From Stenotrophomonas maltophilia (GTDB lineage: Bacteria > Pseudomonadota > Gammaproteobacteria > Xanthomonadales > Xanthomonadaceae), in the NCBI RefSeq assembly GCF_006974125.1, contig NZ_CP037858.1, forward strand, positions 124,001-188,000: a DNA stretch of 64,000 nucleotides, in the 5' to 3' direction. A model generated the notes under the pieces. It saw only the letters and a program-made list of their open reading frames with translations. It was not told the DNA's origin and made no database searches. Shown in pieces: positions 37,496 through 45,689 of this stretch. The position numbers were made by a program, and so were the translations under genes. The first letter of the stretch is position 1. Every line of letters begins with the position of its first letter.

Positions 37496-39427
37496 ATGCT
37501 TCACCCCGTACCCAGCGCGCTGGCACTGGCGCTGGCAGCCTTGATGGCTGCCGGCCCGGCACTGGCAGACACCGCCACCTCCGCGCCCGCCACGGCGCCG
37601 CCTTCCACCAGCGGCGATACCGAAGCCAGCAACAATTTCAGCATTGTCCGTTACCGCGCCGACTACCAGGTGCGGCCGGACGCGGGCAATGTGCAGACCG
37701 AAACCTACGAAGTCCTGCTCAAGACCAAGGCCTCCGTCGAGCAGTTCAGCCAGGTGCGGCTGAGCTACAGCGAGAAGATGGAGACGCTGGAAGTGCTCGG
37801 CGCCTACACCATCACCGCCGACGGCCAGCGCCGCGACGTGCCGGCCGACCGCATCTACACCCAGGAGAGCTACTCCAGCGCCTCGGCGGCGATGTATGCC
37901 GATCGCAAGGTGCGGGTGATCGTGTTCCCGAACCTGGCCCCGGGCACGCGCCTGTACTATCAGGTGCGTCGCACCCAGGCCACGCCGTACTTCCCGGGCT
38001 ACTTCGGCCTGTGGGAGACGTTCAATGTCTTCACCGAGTACGAGGACGCCGAGGTCACCCTCAGCGCGCCGGCCAGCCTGCCGATGTTCGTCGACAGCCG
38101 TGGCGTACAGGGCAGCGACCGGCCGACGGTGAAGAACGGACAGGCGCAGTGGCGCTGGCGCTACCAGCGGCGCGAAGCCATGCCGGCACAGAACTGGTCG
38201 GCGGCGGGCTGGGAGTTCGGCCCCAACATCATGGCCAGCACGTATCGTGACTGGTCGCAGATGGGTCGCGCCTACCAGCTCAAGGCCGGCCCGGCGGCCG
38301 AGGTGACCCCGGCGCTGCAGGCGCTGGCTGATGAGATCACTGCTGGCATCAGCGACCGGCGCGAGCAGGCCGATGCGCTCTACCGCTGGGTGGCGCAGAA
38401 CATCCGCTACGTGGCCGTGTATCTGGGCAATGGCGGCCTGGAGCCGAACAGTGCGCAGAGCATCCTCGACAACCACTACGGTGACTGCAAGGACCATGTG
38501 ACGATCCTGGAGGCGCTGCTGGCGGCCAAGGGCATTGCCAGTTCGCCGGTGCTGATTGGTGCCGGCGGCGGTCCGACCCTGCCGAAGATCCCGGTGCTGG
38601 GCCGCTTCAACCACGCCATCACCTACATTCCCGAGTTTGATCTGTACCTGGATTCGACCACCGCGTGGGCGCGTTTCGGACAGCTGCCGGAAGGGGATCT
38701 GGGTGCGCCGGTGATGCGGACGCGCGATGCCACGCTGGCGCGCACCCCGGCCAACACGCCGGAGCGCAATGCAACCTCGATGGAGGTGCGCTTCACCTTC
38801 GACGCCAACGGCAACCTGCGCGGCGAGACCATTCCGAAACTGGGCGAGAACGCCGAGATCGGCATGCGCGCCCAGTTCTCCCAGCTCAACGCGCAGAACC
38901 GCGCGCGCGCTGAAGAGCAGATCATGGCTGCCTCCGGTTTCGACGGGCGAGGGCAGCTGCAGATCCAGGGCGTGCCGGTCGACCTGACCCGGCCGTTCGG
39001 TTATCGCATGGGGTTCCAGGCCGAGGACTACGCCGATTTCAGCGTGGCCGGCGGCATGGCCGTGCCGGACCCGCCGGGTGGTGAGTCGGTGCGTGGGCTG
39101 TATGCCACCGCCTCGGCGCCGGCCAACGAGACCCCGTTCTACTGCAATGCCAGTCTGCGCGAGGAAACCTATCGCCTGCAGTTCCCGGCCAACGCACCGA
39201 TCATCGCGGTCCCGGCCAGCCAGCGCTTTGCCAACGCCGCCGGCGAGTACCGGGTGGAATGGAGTCGCGAAGGGCAGGAGGTGACCGTGCATCATCGCTT
39301 GCAGCAGAACGCGGTGCGTGGGCCGGAGGCGCTGTGCCAGCCGCAGGACTACGCCGCGTTCCGCGCGCTGTACCGCGAAGTGCGGCGCGGCTTCCGCGGC
39401 CAGGTGCTGTACGGCAAGCTGAAGTAG
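37496..39427 (+). CDS. DUF3857 / transglutaminase-like periplasmic protein
   Basis: 643-residue exported protein with a signal peptide ending GPALADT. Residues ~65-230 fit DUF3857 (YRADYQVRPDAGNVQTETYE, then GTRLYYQVRRTQATPYFPGYF). A transglutaminase-like core follows, with the Cys-His-Asp triad in NHYGDCKDHVTILEALL, NHAITYIPEFDLYLDST. The C-terminal part is beta-rich. AAGGAA supports the start 38 bases after ftsK, so the two are probably co-transcribed. Members lie with cell-envelope genes; substrate unknown. Confidence 0.82.
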   Translation: MLHPVPSALALALAALMAAGPALADTATSAPATAPPSTSGDTEASNNFSIVRYRADYQVRPDAGNVQTETYEVLLKTKASVEQFSQVRLSYSEKMETLEVLGAYTITADGQRRDVPADRIYTQESYSSASAAMYADRKVRVIVFPNLAPGTRLYYQVRRTQATPYFPGYFGLWETFNVFTEYEDAEVTLSAPASLPMFVDSRGVQGSDRPTVKNGQAQWRWRYQRREAMPAQNWSAAGWEFGPNIMASTYRDWSQMGRAYQLKAGPAAEVTPALQALADEITAGISDRREQADALYRWVAQNIRYVAVYLGNGGLEPNSAQSILDNHYGDCKDHVTILEALLAAKGIASSPVLIGAGGGPTLPKIPVLGRFNHAITYIPEFDLYLDSTTAWARFGQLPEGDLGAPVMRTRDATLARTPANTPERNATSMEVRFTFDANGNLRGETIPKLGENAEIGMRAQFSQLNAQNRARAEEQIMAASGFDGRGQLQIQGVPVDLTRPFGYRMGFQAEDYADFSVAGGMAVPDPPGGESVRGLYATASAPANETPFYCNASLREETYRLQFPANAPIIAVPASQRFANAAGEYRVEWSREGQEVTVHHRLQQNAVRGPEALCQPQDYAAFRALYREVRRGFRGQVLYGKLK

Positions 39428-39514
39428 ATCCACGCCGCGCATGGATGGCGCAACGCCTGGCGGGCATGGCCCGGCACTACTGGGTGGCAGTAGATCCCCG
39501 CCACGCGTGGATGA
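39424..39514. repeat. SMAG-type repeat pair (diverged ATCCACGC core)
   Basis: GTAGATCCACGCCGCGCATGGAT and GTAGATCCCCGCCACGCGTGGAT lie about 45 bases apart; the first overlaps the stop codon of the DUF3857 gene. Both arms carry mismatches, so these are decayed copies. Confidence 0.65.
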
Positions 39515-39643
39515 AATCGTCCTCGTGCGTGCATCGCCGTTCGACGATCGGGGCGTCATAATGACGCCCTGATCGCCCATTCAGCTTGTTCCGGGCACAC
39601 TCGTATCCAACTTTCCTGGCCTGCGTGCCGACAGGATCTCCGC

Positions 39644-40282
39644 ATGAACGTCCGCCTTCGCCGTTTCCTTGCCACCACCACCCTGGCCGTGGCCTGCGCC
39701 GCCGCCGGCAGCGCCTGGGCCGGTGCTCGCGATGACCTGAAGACCTTCACCAGTGGCCTGAAGGGCCTGGATGGCCAGTTCAGCCAGCAGGTGTTCGACA
39801 GCCGCGGCAAGGTGAAGGAATCGACCAGTGGCCGCGTGGCGCTGTCGGCGCCGCGCCTGTTCCGCTGGGAGTACGTGCGCCCGCACGAGCAGCTGATCGT
39901 GGCTGACGGCAAGAAGGTCTGGATGTACGAACCGGACCTGGAGCAGGCCACCGTGCGCGAGCAGGGCAAGGAAGAGCAGAACAGCCCGCTGACCGCACTG
40001 ATCAATCCGGCGCTGCTGGAGCAGCAGTACGACGTCAGCGAAGAAGCCGCACAGCGTGACGGCCTGCAGTGGCTGTCGCTGTCGCCGAAGCGCGAAACCG
40101 AAGCCAGCTTCCAGTACGCCGCGCTGGGCTTCAATGCCCAGGGCCTGGCCAGGATGGAGATCACCGACGCTGTCGGCCAGCGCACCGTGATCAGCTTCAG
40201 CGGCTGGAAGCGCAACCCCGGCTTCGCCGCGGGCACCTTCAGCTTCACCCCGCCGAAGGGCACCGACGTCATCGGTAATTGA
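39644..40282 (+). CDS. lolA: LolA, periplasmic lipoprotein carrier
   Basis: Carries lipoproteins from LolCDE to LolB in the outer membrane. The 212-residue precursor has a signal peptide ending AGSAWAG (~26). Family motifs: FTSGLKGLDGQFSQQVFDS, SGRVALSAPRLFRWEYV, ADGKKVWMYEPDLEQATV and FSFTPPKGTDVI. Normal length. It stands between ftsK and rarA, the usual gammaproteobacterial order ftsK-lolA-rarA. Confidence 0.96.
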   Translation: MNVRLRRFLATTTLAVACAAAGSAWAGARDDLKTFTSGLKGLDGQFSQQVFDSRGKVKESTSGRVALSAPRLFRWEYVRPHEQLIVADGKKVWMYEPDLEQATVREQGKEEQNSPLTALINPALLEQQYDVSEEAAQRDGLQWLSLSPKRETEASFQYAALGFNAQGLARMEITDAVGQRTVISFSGWKRNPGFAAGTFSFTPPKGTDVIGN

Positions 40283-40285
40283 TTG

Positions 40286-40450
40286 CGGTCGCCGGGCATG
40301 GCCCGGCGCTACCTGTCCTGGTGGGTGTCAACCGGCACCGCCTTGGTGGGTGTCAACCTTGGTTGACACTTTCTTGATCAGCCGGCCAGCGGCCGGCTCT
40401 ACCGGTTCCTGAGGCCTGGCGCTGGTGGGCGCCAACCTTGGTTGGCACGC
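40286..40450. repeat. SMAG-type repeat cluster before rarA
   Basis: Several palindromes in series: GCCGGGCATGGCCCGGC, TGTCAACCTTGGTTGACA, GCCGGCCAGCGGCCGGC and GCCAACCTTGGTTGGC. The last runs into the rarA promoter, supplying its TTGGTT -35-like hexamer. Confidence 0.78.
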
Positions 40451-40464
40451 GCTCGCGGTACAAT
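40438..40464 (+). promoter_or_regulatory. rarA promoter built partly from a repeat
   Basis: TTGGTT inside a repeat palindrome, 15 bases, then TACAAT, which ends six bases before the GTG at 40471. The spacer is short but the -10 is good and placement predicts a leaderless mRNA. Confidence 0.45.
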
Positions 40465-40470
40465 GAGCGG

Positions 40471-41832
40471 GTGGCAAGACATCGTTCAACTTCCTTCCCC
40501 GGCCCCGATCTGCTGAGCGTCGATCGGGAACATCTGCGCCCGCTGGCCGAGCGCATGCGCCCGCGCACCCTCGACGAAATGGTCGGGCAGAAGCGCCTGC
40601 TGGCGCCGGACAGCGCGCTGCGTCGCGCGGTCGAATCCGGCCGCGTGCATTCGATGATCCTGTGGGGGCCGCCGGGCTGTGGCAAGACCACGCTGGCGCT
40701 GCTCTTGGCCGAGTACTCCGACGCCGAATTCCGTGCCATCTCTGCGGTGCTGTCCGGCCTGCCGGAGGTGCGCCAGGTGCTGGCCGAAGCCGCGCAGCGC
40801 TTTGCCGAAGGCCGGCGCACCGTGTTGTTCGTCGATGAGGTGCACCGCTTCAACAAGGCGCAGCAGGATGCGTTCCTGCCGCACATCGAACGCGGCACCA
40901 TCCTGTTCGTCGGCGCCACCACCGAAAACCCGTCCTTCGAGCTGAACTCGGCGCTGCTGTCGCGGTGCCGCGTGCACGTGCTGGAAGGCGTTTCGCCCAC
41001 TGACATCGTCGAGGCGCTGGAACGTGCGCTGGGTGATCGCGAGCGCGGCCTGGGCGAAGAGGGCATCGAGGTCGCGCCCGAACTGCTGCTGGAAATCGCC
41101 ACCGCCGCCGATGGTGACGTGCGCCGTGCACTGACTCTGCTGGAGATCGCCGCCGAGCTGGCAGGCGGCGAGGGTGGCCGCATCACCCCGCAGACCTTGA
41201 CCCAGGTGCTGGCCGATCGCACCCGCCGCTTCGACAAAGGGGGCGAGCAGTTCTACGACCAGATCTCGGCGCTGCACAAGTCGGTACGCAGCTCCAACCC
41301 GGATGCCGCGCTGTACTGGCTGACCCGCATGCTCGATGGTGGCTGCGATCCCTCCTATCTGGCGCGTCGGCTGACCCGCATGGCGATCGAGGACATCGGC
41401 CTGGCCGATCCGCGCGCGCAGAGCATGGCGCTGGAAGCCTGGGACATCTATGAGCGGCTGGGCAGCCCGGAAGGCGAGCTCGCCTTCGCCCAGCTGGTGC
41501 TGTACCTGGCCAGTACCGCCAAGTCGAATGCGGGCTACGCCGCGTTCAACCAGGCCAAGGCCGATGTGCGCGCGAGTGGCACCGAAGAAGTGCCGCTGCA
41601 CCTGCGTAACGCACCGACCAAGCTGATGAAGGAGCTGGGCTACGGCGCCGAGTACCAGTACGACCATGATGCAGAAGGCGGCATCGCGCTGGACCAGACC
41701 GGCTTCCCGGATGCGATGGGTGAGCGGGTGTATTACAACCCGGTGCCGCGCGGGCTGGAAATCAAGCTGAAGGAAAAGCTGGATCGGCTGCGCGCGGAGC
41801 GTGAGGCAGCTCGGGCAGCAAAGGGTCGCTGA
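40471..41832 (+). CDS. rarA: RarA (MgsA), replication-associated AAA+ ATPase
   Basis: Clamp-loader-like ATPase acting at stalled forks. The GTG at 40471 (VARHRSTSFPG) gives 453 residues; a TTG 33 bases upstream is possible but falls inside the promoter/repeat. Walker A GPPGCGKTTLALLLA (~65-79), Walker B VLFVDEVHRFNKAQQD, sensor VGATTENPSFELNSALLSR and the C-terminal tetramerisation segments (FDKGGEQFYDQISALHKSVR) are intact. Normal length. Confidence 0.94.
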   Translation: MARHRSTSFPGPDLLSVDREHLRPLAERMRPRTLDEMVGQKRLLAPDSALRRAVESGRVHSMILWGPPGCGKTTLALLLAEYSDAEFRAISAVLSGLPEVRQVLAEAAQRFAEGRRTVLFVDEVHRFNKAQQDAFLPHIERGTILFVGATTENPSFELNSALLSRCRVHVLEGVSPTDIVEALERALGDRERGLGEEGIEVAPELLLEIATAADGDVRRALTLLEIAAELAGGEGGRITPQTLTQVLADRTRRFDKGGEQFYDQISALHKSVRSSNPDAALYWLTRMLDGGCDPSYLARRLTRMAIEDIGLADPRAQSMALEAWDIYERLGSPEGELAFAQLVLYLASTAKSNAGYAAFNQAKADVRASGTEEVPLHLRNAPTKLMKELGYGAEYQYDHDAEGGIALDQTGFPDAMGERVYYNPVPRGLEIKLKEKLDRLRAEREAARAAKGR

Positions 41833-41841
41833 CCCCGCTTG

Positions 41842-41926
41842 TGTAGCGTCGAGTCATGCTCGACTTCGCTCTTGGCCGGGTTGTTGGCACATTCGGTAAG
41901 GCAGTCGAGCATGGCTCGACTCTACA
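41842..41926. repeat. SMAG-type repeat pair (GTCGAGCATGGCTCGAC core)
   Basis: GTAGCGTCGAGTCATGCTCGAC and GTCGAGCATGGCTCGACTCTAC, about 35 bases apart, between rarA and the DUF805 gene. A third unit of this core is at 42393. Confidence 0.78.
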
Positions 41927-41993
41927 GTGGCAACATTGTTCCCGGCGCGTGCATTTGGCACACTGCGCGGCTACTTTTTCAAGGATCGATGCC

Positions 41994-42383
41994 GTGCAGG
42001 AAATGATTCTGCCGTTGAAGCGCTATGCCCAGTTCGAGGGCCGCGCCAACCGCCGCGAATACTGGATGTACCAGCTGTTCCTGTTCCTGGTCGCAACGGC
42101 AGTGATGCTGCTGGCCGGCGTGCTGGCGATCCTCCTGCGCAACAGTGCCGATGCACTGGCCGCCATCCTGATCGGCATGGTGGTGCTGCTGTGTGTGATG
42201 TGGCTGGTCACGATCGTGCCGCTGATCGCGGTGACCGTACGCCGCCTGCATGATTGCGGCCAGTCCGGCTGGCTGTTCCTGCTGGCGCTGGTGCCGGGCG
42301 GCGGGATCGTGATCATGATCTTCGCGCTGCTGCCGGGCACGCCGCAGGAGAACATTTATGGTCCGGTGCCTGCGGGGCCGTGA
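41994..42383 (+). CDS. DUF805 membrane protein
   Basis: Inner-membrane protein of 129 residues. The GTG start (VQEMILPLKRYAQFEGRANR) is chosen because AAGGA lies eight bases upstream and the family begins with this M-x-EMILPLKRYAQF pattern; a longer upstream frame reaching 41856 crosses repeats. Three to four hydrophobic segments follow the conserved FEGRANRREYW motif, then VRRLHDCGQSGWLF. DUF805 proteins have no agreed function. Confidence 0.85.
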   Translation: MQEMILPLKRYAQFEGRANRREYWMYQLFLFLVATAVMLLAGVLAILLRNSADALAAILIGMVVLLCVMWLVTIVPLIAVTVRRLHDCGQSGWLFLLALVPGGGIVIMIFALLPGTPQENIYGPVPAGP

Positions 42384-42389
42384 TGCTGC

Positions 42390-42416
42390 ATGAGTCGAGC
42401 ATGGCTCGACTCTGCA
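42390..42416. repeat. SMAG-type repeat unit (GTCGAGCATGGCTCGAC)
   Basis: GAGTCGAGCATGGCTCGACTC palindrome seven bases after the DUF805 stop, same core as at 41901-41925. Confidence 0.72.
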
Positions 42417-42428
42417 GGGCAGGTAAAT

Positions 42429-42452
42429 GAAGCCGGCATTTTTGCCGGCTTC
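42429..42452. terminator. Bidirectional terminator
   Basis: Ten-bp stem GAAGCCGGCA / TGCCGGCTTC with a TTTT loop, between convergent DUF805 and OB-fold genes. Confidence 0.8.
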
Positions 42453-42456
42453 GTCT

Positions 42457-42831
42457 TTACTTGACGGCGCAATCGCCGAAGGACAGGTAGTCCGTGCCCG
42501 AGCTGAACTGCAGCGTGCAGCTGGCGGTGAAGAGGGCGCCTTCTTCCAGGGCGCCCAGCTTGGCGGCCTGCTGGTCGTCAGAGGTGGTCAATCGGGCCAG
42601 AACATTGCCCTGGTCATCACCGGCCTCAATGAGCGGTTCGCCAGCCAGGTTGCTGGAGACGCCCAGCGCCACAGCGGTGAAGGTCACCGTCTGGTTGAGC
42701 TCTTCCATGCTCAGGGTCGAATTGCCGGCCTCTTCATAGGCCTGGTAGAGCGTAGGCAGATCCTGCGCGGCGTGCGCGGCCAACGGTGCAAGCAGGCCGA
42801 GGGTAAGGGCGATCAGTGCGGTGTGCTTCAA
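42457..42831 (-). CDS. Secreted OB-fold tRNA_anti-like protein
   Basis: Small exported protein. A TTG start at 42831 (LKHTALIALTLGLLAPLAAHA) gives a proper Sec signal peptide and 124 residues; the only in-frame ATG is 159 bases upstream in unrelated sequence. The mature part has the tRNA_anti-like (PF12869) OB pattern: VTFTAVALGVSSNLAGEPL, DDQQAAKLGALEEGALFTA, LQFSSGTDYLSFGDCAV with two Cys (ASC and GDC) able to form a disulfide. Function of this secreted family is unknown. Confidence 0.7.
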   Translation of the reverse strand: MKHTALIALTLGLLAPLAAHAAQDLPTLYQAYEEAGNSTLSMEELNQTVTFTAVALGVSSNLAGEPLIEAGDDQGNVLARLTTSDDQQAAKLGALEEGALFTASCTLQFSSGTDYLSFGDCAVK

Positions 42832-43030
42832 GGGGGTCTCACATTCATGGGATCCAATCCCATGGCGGTTGTGCGCAGATGAACGCGACCCGGATGGCGG
42901 CAAGTGCCCGCCGTCCATGGCTGCGCTGGAAGCGGGGCGATCCAATGCCCCGGTGCGCGGAAAATAGGGGAAGTGCCGCCTCCTGTGCAACCGGGCATGC
43001 GCGCGCGTGATACACAGCGTGACGTTCGAT

Positions 43031-43051
43031 CGATGTGATAATCATTCGCGT
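43031..43051 (+). promoter_or_regulatory. Candidate Fur box before the iron operon
   Basis: Contains the ten-base Fur core GATAATCATT (43037-43046), flanked by weaker matches, 60-80 bases before the esterase ATG. The GATAAT inside could also be the -10, so Fur binding would block polymerase. Confidence 0.6.
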
Positions 43052-43110
43052 TTAAGGTAGACTGCGGTCCCTTGTGAACCGGCGGCCGCGGGCCGCTCCT
43101 GCCGTCGCCG

Positions 43111-44139
43111 ATGAAGCATTTCGTCCTGCCCTCGCACCGTGGTCCGCTGGCCCGCGGACTGGTCGCCTTGATGATGGGTCTGCTCCTGGCCACCCCGTAC
43201 GCCCATGCGCAGCAGCGCAATCCGCTGCAGAAGATTGGCCGCACCGTGCTCGACGAGCCGGCGGCCAGCTATCGCTTCGAGCATTTCGTGGTGGACAGCC
43301 CGGACCAGCAGCGCCGTTGGCGGGTGAACCTGGCAATCCCGGCCAAGGCCGGCAAGACGCCCTCCCCAGTGCTGTACGCGCTGGACGGGAACGCCGTCGC
43401 CATGGTCCTGGACCAGCCGCTGCTGGCCGAACTGGCCGCGCGCAAGGCGCCACCGGTGCTGGTGCTGATCGGCTACGACAACGACCTGCGCATCGACTCC
43501 AAGGCGCGCACCCGCGACTACACCGCATGGATCGATCGCGCCGACGACGAAAGCGGTACGACCCAGGCGGTCGGCGGTGGCGCGGCGGCCTTCCTGGATG
43601 TGATCGAACGTCGCATCAAGCCGGAAGTCGAGCGCCGCGCACGCATCGATGCGCAGCAGCAAGCGCTGTGGGGCCACTCGCTGGGTGGGTTGTTCGTGCT
43701 CAATGCGCTGTACACCCGTCCTGCCGCCTTCCAGTCCTATCTGGCGGCCAGTCCCTCGCTGTGGTGGAGCCAGGGCGCGGCGCTGGGTGATCCGGAACAG
43801 CAGTTCGTGCAGAACGTGCATGGCCAGCCGACAAAGCTCTGGTTGATGCTGGGCGGTGCCGAGCGTGTTGGCGATCGTGGCAAGCGTGACATGAACAATC
43901 CGCGCGTGGTCGCGCATCTGCGCCGCATCGGTGGCGCCACGCCGGATGCGGCGATGCAGTTGTCAGAACGGTTGGCCAAGGTGCCGGGCATGAGCGTGCA
44001 GTACCGTGAGTTCGACGGCCTCGGCCACGGCCCGATGCTGCCCGCGTCGTTCCATGCCGCGCTGCATGAACTGTACGGCGTGACCGACCGCAGTACCGGT
44101 GACGGTGCGTCCAACGGCGGTGACAACGCCGCCGAATGA
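43111..44139 (+). CDS. Secreted siderophore-esterase-like alpha/beta hydrolase
   Basis: 342-residue exported hydrolase of the esterase D / IroE-Fes group (PF00756). Signal peptide ends around PYAHAQQ (~34). The nucleophile elbow GHSLGGLFVLNALY (Ser ~194) and LYALDGNAVAM oxyanion strand fit; catalytic His is probably in FDGLGHGPMLP. Placement after a Fur-type site and before haem uptake genes suggests it releases iron from a (catecholate) siderophore in the periplasm. That substrate is inferred; other ester substrates are possible. Followed by the propeller gene after 122 bases. Confidence 0.75.
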   Translation: MKHFVLPSHRGPLARGLVALMMGLLLATPYAHAQQRNPLQKIGRTVLDEPAASYRFEHFVVDSPDQQRRWRVNLAIPAKAGKTPSPVLYALDGNAVAMVLDQPLLAELAARKAPPVLVLIGYDNDLRIDSKARTRDYTAWIDRADDESGTTQAVGGGAAAFLDVIERRIKPEVERRARIDAQQQALWGHSLGGLFVLNALYTRPAAFQSYLAASPSLWWSQGAALGDPEQQFVQNVHGQPTKLWLMLGGAERVGDRGKRDMNNPRVVAHLRRIGGATPDAAMQLSERLAKVPGMSVQYREFDGLGHGPMLPASFHAALHELYGVTDRSTGDGASNGGDNAAE

Positions 44140-44261
44140 ATCCCTTCGCACGCGATGCCGTGCGACCCCACTACCCAGGCGAGGCTGCCGGCGTGCAGTG
44201 GCCCAGGCAACCGATGAATCCCGCGCCACGTGGCGCGGCCTACGTGTGCAAGGAGCCTTCC

Positions 44262-45638
44262 ATGTCGTTCCGTCCGTCTCTCCGTCTTACCTCTCTCGCC
44301 GCCGGCCTGTTGCTGGCGGTGACCGCCACCGCGCAGCCGGTGTTCGATCAGCCGGCCAACGCCACCTTCAAGGGTGAGGTTGTCTCGCGCGGTGAGAATG
44401 TGGTTCCCGGCAGCACTGCCGACGTGGTCGGTCGTGGCTTCGTGCCGGGCCAGAAGGTCCGCCTGCTGCGTGGCGACAGCGTGCTCAACACGCAGCCGCT
44501 GGTGGTTGATGCCGATGGCAACTTCAAGACCCAGCTGAGCATTCCGGCCGACGCGGTGCCGGGTACGCACCCGGTGGTGGTGCGCGCCAGCCAGCCTGCA
44601 GCGGCGACGGTACTGAAGCTGCGTGTCTCGCCGCAGCTGCCGCTGTCCGGCCAGGCGCAGTTCGCTACCCAGTCCAACAAGCTGGTGCCGGGCCTGTACC
44701 AGTCCGCCTACAGCGCCGCCAGCAACGCGGTGTTCGTGACCTCGGCCGTGGGCCGCCCGCCGGTGACCCAGTCGCAGCTGCTGAAGCTGGACCCGAAGTC
44801 GCTGAAGGTGACCAAGGCGATCACCCCGGCGCAGGTGCCGGGCAGCACCAACGGTGCGGTGTACGCGGTCTATGGCGTGGGCGTGGATGACACCAACGGC
44901 AATGTCTGGGTGACCAATACCCGCCAGAACTCGATTGCGGTCTATCGCCAGAAGGACCTGTCGCTGGTCCACCAGTTCCCGGTCGATGCCGTGCCGCATG
45001 CGCGCGACGTGGTGGTTGACGGCACCCACGGCAAGGTGTTCGCTTCGGCCACCGGCGAGGACCACCTGTCGGTGTTCGATGCCAGGACCCTCAAGGAGCT
45101 GCCGGCAGTGACGCTGGAATCCGGCGTGGACGACGGCAAGTTCACCCCGATGAGCCTGGTGCTGGACGAGAAGGGCGGCAAGCTGTTCACCGTCAGCATC
45201 GGCACCCCGGAAGCGGCGGTGATCGATGTGGCCAGTGGCAAGGTCGACAAGGTCATCGACCTGGGCAATTCGATCAGTGCCTCCGGCGTGGCCTTCGATG
45301 CGGCGCGCAACCGCCTGTACGTGGCCTCGCAGGGCACCGACAACCTGCTGATCGTCGATGTGGCCGCCGGCAAGGTGCTGCACGATGTGCCGGTCGGCGC
45401 CGGTGCGCTGAACGTCGCCTTCGATGATGCCTCCGGCCTGGCCTATGTCAGCAACCGCGGCGCCGGCACCGTCACCGTGGTGAATGGTGACGGCAAGGTG
45501 GTCGCCAACCTCGACGGCGGCACGCTGCCGAACCATGTCCGTGCCGATGGCAAGGGCAATGTGTTCGCGGTGAACAAGTCGCGCGGCGCAGAAGACCCGA
45601 AGGGTGACCGCATCACCCGCATCACCCCGAAGCAGTAA
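44262..45638 (+). CDS. YncE-like secreted beta-propeller protein
   Basis: 458 residues; start MSFRPSLRLT chosen over an upstream ATG at 44136 because AAGGAG lies seven bases before it. Signal peptide ends ATAQPVF. An N-terminal Ig-like segment (ADVVGRGFVPGQKVRLL) precedes a YncE/YVTN-type propeller with blades such as VYAVYGVGVDDTNGNVWV, LSVFDARTLKEL, GVAFDAARNRLYVASQ and AYVSNRGAGTVTVV. E. coli YncE is iron-responsive and secreted to the periplasm, consistent with the Fur-type context here. Molecular role unknown. Confidence 0.82.
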   Translation: MSFRPSLRLTSLAAGLLLAVTATAQPVFDQPANATFKGEVVSRGENVVPGSTADVVGRGFVPGQKVRLLRGDSVLNTQPLVVDADGNFKTQLSIPADAVPGTHPVVVRASQPAAATVLKLRVSPQLPLSGQAQFATQSNKLVPGLYQSAYSAASNAVFVTSAVGRPPVTQSQLLKLDPKSLKVTKAITPAQVPGSTNGAVYAVYGVGVDDTNGNVWVTNTRQNSIAVYRQKDLSLVHQFPVDAVPHARDVVVDGTHGKVFASATGEDHLSVFDARTLKELPAVTLESGVDDGKFTPMSLVLDEKGGKLFTVSIGTPEAAVIDVASGKVDKVIDLGNSISASGVAFDAARNRLYVASQGTDNLLIVDVAAGKVLHDVPVGAGALNVAFDDASGLAYVSNRGAGTVTVVNGDGKVVANLDGGTLPNHVRADGKGNVFAVNKSRGAEDPKGDRITRITPKQ

Positions 45639-45648
45639 GTCACACGGC

Positions 45649-45673
45649 GGGGCGGCATAAGCGTCGCCCCGTC
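45649..45673 (+). other. Intercistronic hairpin before hmuT
   Basis: GGGGCG / CGCCCC stem with a ten-base loop just ahead of the hmuT ribosome site, without a U-run. It may stabilise mRNA or set relative expression inside the operon. Confidence 0.5.
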
Positions 45674-45689
45674 AGCAAGGAGAATGTCC

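Noticed and set aside
35268..37562. 764-codon open frame antisense to ftsK
   Set aside because: His/Arg-rich nonsense composition, mirrors ftsK codon structure; no ribosome site or motif.
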